Part shown: one piece after another, positions 61,362-64,000 of the stretch | Layout of the letters: every line of letters begins with the position of its first letter | How positions within the stretch are numbered: the stretch's first letter is position 1 | Assembly: GCF_025362475.1 (NCBI RefSeq) | Contig: NZ_JANYGH010000041.1 | Span: 34,463 to 98,462 of the forward strand | Direction of reading: 5' to 3' | Length of the DNA: 64,000 nt | Source: Mucilaginibacter sp. | GTDB lineage: Bacteria > Bacteroidota > Bacteroidia > Sphingobacteriales > Sphingobacteriaceae | Position numbers and translations under genes: made by a program | The notes under the pieces: generated by a model | What the model saw: the letters and a program-made list of their open reading frames with translations, nothing else | The model's database searches: none | What the model was told of the DNA's origin: nothing

Positions 61362-63626
61362 ATGAAGAAAAAGAACGCCTCAATTTTGGCTCTTTTAACG
61401 ATGACTTTTTGTTCATTTAATAATCCGGATCAACCGGTGAAACTTCCTTACAAGGATGCCAGATTACCGGTTGAAAAACGGGTGGCAGATCTGCTAAGTA
61501 GGATGACTACCGTCGAAAAGATCAGGCAGCTGGATATGTTTTGGGGCCACGAGGTTGCCAATATGAAAGGGCACGAGGCCGAATCAGTTTCTGATAGCGC
61601 TAAAATTAATATCGGCACACAAGGCATTGGCTCGGTGCATGATCTTTATCCATTAACAGCGGCTGTTACCAACCAGATTCAGCGGTATGCGCTGGAGAAA
61701 ACAAGGTTAGGCATCCCTGTATTATTCATTGAGGAAGGGTTGCATGGCTATGAAAGCCTGGGAAGTACAACCTTCCCTACACCTATGGCGCTGGCCGGTG
61801 CCTGGGATACTGCCATGGTACACAAGGCCGGGCGCATCATTGCTACCGAGGTACGGGCGCATGGTGTTAATATGATATTAGGACCCGTGCTTTGCCTGCC
61901 ACGAGATCCGCGCTGGGGAAGGGTTGAAGAAACTTACGGGGAAGATTCATACCTGGCCGCGGCCAATGGCGTGGCTATGGTAAAAGGCATGCAAGGCAAT
62001 AAATTAAGCAGCCCGGATGCGGTTGTGGCAGAACCCAAGCACTTTGCGGTTCACGGCGTACCCGAAGCGGGCAGCAATATGGCACCCGTAAATATGGGTG
62101 AGAGAGAAGCCCGTTCATCATTTTTATATGTGTTTGAAAAAGCGGTTAAAGAGGGTGGCGCTTTAGGTATGATGGCTGCATACAGCGAAATTGATGGTAT
62201 TCCCTGCGTAGATAACCGCTGGTTGCTGCAGGATGTTTTGCGCAAAGAATGGGGTTTTAAAGGCTTTGTACTGTCGGATCTTGGGGCCATCAAGATGTCT
62301 TTGAATAGTCACCAGGTAGCTACAGACCCTGCCGATGCACTGGCGCAAACTTTTACTGCCGGGCTGGATATGCAGTTTTATGATTTTCCGCATCAGCAGT
62401 TTATGGATGCGATGACAAAGGCTTTAACCAGTAAGCAATTGGCCACAGCCAGCCTTAACCGGGCGGTAGCTAACGTACTGAGGGTTAAATTTATGTTGGG
62501 TTTGTTTGATAATCCGTATATAGATGAGGCATTACTTCAAAAAGTGAACCATACCGAGGCCAGTCGCGCAGTAGCGTTACAGGCCGCACAGGAAGGCATC
62601 AGCTTGTTGAAAAATGAAAATTCGGTATTGCCGCTTGGCGCTAACGTGCATTCCATTGCAGTTATTGGCCCCTTGGCTGCCAGTACTTATTTGGGCGGAT
62701 ATGCCAATAAGGATGGTAAGGGTGTTGCTATTATTAACGCCTTAAAGCAAAGGGCGGGTAATAGTTTGGATATAAAATATGAACCCGGTTATTCACCGGC
62801 TGATACCTCGGCTATGGGGGAAGCCGAAAATCTGCAGAAAGCAATTAACACGGTTAACAGCGCCGACGTAGCTATAGCTGTTTTGGGAGAAGATATTAAC
62901 GAAGTAGGCGAGGGAAAAGATCGTTCCAATCTGGATCTGAATCATCAGCAATCGAGGTTGATAGAAGCTATTTATAAAACAGGCAAGCCCACAGTAGTTG
63001 TGCTTTTCAACGGGCGACCTTTATGTATCAATTGGATAGCTAAAAAAATACCGGCCATTGTTGAATCGTGGTTTTTGGGCGAAACCGGCGGGCTGGCCAT
63101 AGCTGATGTTTTACTGGGAAAAGTCAATCCATCAGGTAAGTTGCCAATGACATTTCCACGGTCGGTAGGGCAGTTGCCTTATTATTATAACCATAAGCCA
63201 ACCTCAAGGCACGTATATGTCGACCAGGATACTTCGGCCTTGTTCCCCTTTGGGCATGGTTTAAGTTATACTACTTTTCAATATTCAGATCTGCACATTA
63301 GCCAGGCGCGTATCCCGCTTAATGGTTCGGTTAACGTAAGTATCAGTATAAAAAATACCGGCAAGGTTGAGGGTACCGAGGTTGTACAGCTTTACCTGCG
63401 CGATGTTATTGCAAGTGTTACTACACCCGTAAAATCGTTAAAAGGCTTTAAGCGCATCTCCCTGAAACCAGGGGAAAGTGGCACCGTACATTTTAAACTG
63501 AATAACAGGGAACTGATGCTTTGGAACAGGCAAATGAAACAGGTTGTTGAACCCGGCGAGTTTAAAATAATGGTAGGCAGCTCATCAGAAGATATCCGGG
63601 CGAGGGGGAGTTTTATAGTTTATTGA
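61362..63626 (+). CDS. GH3 family beta-glycosidase
   Basis: A 754-residue exported enzyme with a signal-like start (MKKKNASILALLTMTFCSF). The N-terminal TIM barrel (about 30-370) includes ARLPVEKRVADLLSRMTTVEKIRQLD, HGVNMILGPVLCLPRDPRWGRVEETYGED and GFKGFVLSDLGAI, with the nucleophile at Asp306; the usual SDW is SDL here. The alpha/beta sandwich (about 395-610) has GISLLKNENSVLPL and VAIAVLGEDINEVGEGKDRSNLDL. A fibronectin-III-like domain ends the protein (LFPFGHGLSYTTFQYSDL to the C-terminus). Beta-glucosidase or beta-xylosidase activity is likely; the sugar is unresolved. It probably belongs to the regulon of the preceding glycosidases but has its own promoter region. Confidence 0.92.
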   Translation: MKKKNASILALLTMTFCSFNNPDQPVKLPYKDARLPVEKRVADLLSRMTTVEKIRQLDMFWGHEVANMKGHEAESVSDSAKINIGTQGIGSVHDLYPLTAAVTNQIQRYALEKTRLGIPVLFIEEGLHGYESLGSTTFPTPMALAGAWDTAMVHKAGRIIATEVRAHGVNMILGPVLCLPRDPRWGRVEETYGEDSYLAAANGVAMVKGMQGNKLSSPDAVVAEPKHFAVHGVPEAGSNMAPVNMGEREARSSFLYVFEKAVKEGGALGMMAAYSEIDGIPCVDNRWLLQDVLRKEWGFKGFVLSDLGAIKMSLNSHQVATDPADALAQTFTAGLDMQFYDFPHQQFMDAMTKALTSKQLATASLNRAVANVLRVKFMLGLFDNPYIDEALLQKVNHTEASRAVALQAAQEGISLLKNENSVLPLGANVHSIAVIGPLAASTYLGGYANKDGKGVAIINALKQRAGNSLDIKYEPGYSPADTSAMGEAENLQKAINTVNSADVAIAVLGEDINEVGEGKDRSNLDLNHQQSRLIEAIYKTGKPTVVVLFNGRPLCINWIAKKIPAIVESWFLGETGGLAIADVLLGKVNPSGKLPMTFPRSVGQLPYYYNHKPTSRHVYVDQDTSALFPFGHGLSYTTFQYSDLHISQARIPLNGSVNVSISIKNTGKVEGTEVVQLYLRDVIASVTTPVKSLKGFKRISLKPGESGTVHFKLNNRELMLWNRQMKQVVEPGEFKIMVGSSSEDIRARGSFIVY

Positions 63627-63644
63627 TGTGCGGATTTAGGTTAA

Positions 63645-63855
63645 AAGTCCTGCCGAATTTATTTCGGCATCCCACGTACTTAGTGTTCAATTTGCGGGCA
63701 ACCTGTCCTGTGGGATGCTGAAACAAGTTCAGCGGGACATGGGGATAAAGTATCCCGGTATAAACGAGATTAACCGGGATTTAGTTGATGTTATCAGGTA
63801 TTTGATAACCTGTGTGCCCGGGGTGAGATACGGGCACATTTATTTTAATTTAACC
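63645..63855. repeat. Intergenic palindromes and terminator-like hairpin
   Basis: An imperfect inverted pair (about 63648-63676 and 63710-63738, GGCATCCCAC/GTGGGATGC cores) is a dispersed-repeat-like element. It is followed by small hairpins: ATCCCGGT/ACCGGGAT near 63750-63780, and TGTGCCCG/CGGGCACA near 63813-63838 with T-rich sequence after it. The last could end the GH3 transcript. No gene was seen between 63627 and 63915. Confidence 0.5.
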
Positions 63856-63915
63856 ATTTAAACCGACCGTCATTGCTGTAAGGGTTTAGTAATTCGGTAA
63901 CAGAATCAGGTATTT

Positions 63916-64000
63916 TTATTTGTTGTTTAGGGTGACCATATCGATAGGTTTTTTACCATTGATGCCCTGATGTGGCCGTTCCCAGTTATAATAAACAAGA
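63916..64000 (-). CDS. Transposase C-terminal end (integrase-core type), partial
   Basis: The - strand reads LVYYNWERPHQGINGKKPID followed by seven residues and a stop. The pattern YNWERPHQGINGKKPID is the end of a DDE integrase-core (rve) transposase, as in IS481- or IS3-type elements. The gene runs past the window edge. An insertion sequence therefore borders this region; its terminal repeat should lie between about 63860 and 63916 but cannot be fixed without the other end. Confidence 0.75.
   Translation of the reverse strand, partial: LVYYNWERPHQGINGKKPIDMVTLNNK

Overview
The window is a piece of a Bacteroidota chromosome, most likely Sphingobacteriaceae (Mucilaginibacter/Pedobacter-like). 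This is inferred from SusC/SusD pairs, a hybrid two-component system (HTCS), a FecI/FecR/TonB-receptor cascade, a type 9 secretion C-terminal domain, TAnnTTTG-like promoters, moderate GC, and many palindromic intergenic repeats. No rRNA, tRNA or CRISPR was seen. Most of the DNA encodes exported carbohydrate-active enzymes with their uptake and control genes.

Layout. 1-7.2 kb (+): an exported esterase-like protein, a GH106-type alpha-L-rhamnosidase and a secreted M81 (MlrC-like) metallopeptidase. 7.4-13.2 kb (-): an ECF sigma factor, a small monooxygenase-fold protein, a FecR anti-sigma factor, an STN-domain TonB receptor and a DUF4249 lipoprotein, a trans-envelope signalling cassette. 13.4-17.1 kb: an NTF2-like protein, a VOC protein and a Tat-exported GH116-type glycosidase broken by one frameshift. 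17.2-23.4 kb (-): a large T9SS-exported protein, an FAD alditol-oxidase-like enzyme and a GH43 enzyme. 23.6-26.6 kb (+): a second GH106-type enzyme. 26.7-32.5 kb (-): a five-gene unit of three AhpD/carboxymuconolactone-decarboxylase paralogues, an MFS transporter and a TonB receptor.

32.7-46.9 kb is a fructan utilisation locus. An HTCS with a sugar-binding-protein sensor faces a + strand operon of sugar porter, PfkB fructokinase, SusC, SusD and two GH32 enzymes. Fructan would be bound and imported by SusCD, cut by the GH32 enzymes in the periplasm, sensed as fructose by the HTCS, and the fructose imported and phosphorylated.

47.1-51.8 kb (+) holds two DUF1080 (3-keto-glycoside hydrolase-like) proteins around a beta-propeller/cytochrome c dehydrogenase-like protein. 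52.4-63.6 kb (+) holds a DUF5703 protein, a single-pass membrane regulator (Kelch-type outside, winged helix plus TPR inside), and GH92, GH99-like and GH3 glycosidases. Three promoter regions of this last block share a TTAAT-N5-ATTAA inverted repeat, which suggests co-regulation. The right edge carries the end of a transposase gene.

The strongest candidates for something undescribed are the membrane regulator with its shared upstream elements, the three-paralogue AhpD-like/MFS/TonB operon, and the DUF1080/propeller-cytochrome trio. Nested palindromes of 200-310 bp and a 10 x 7-bp tandem repeat are the notable non-coding structures.
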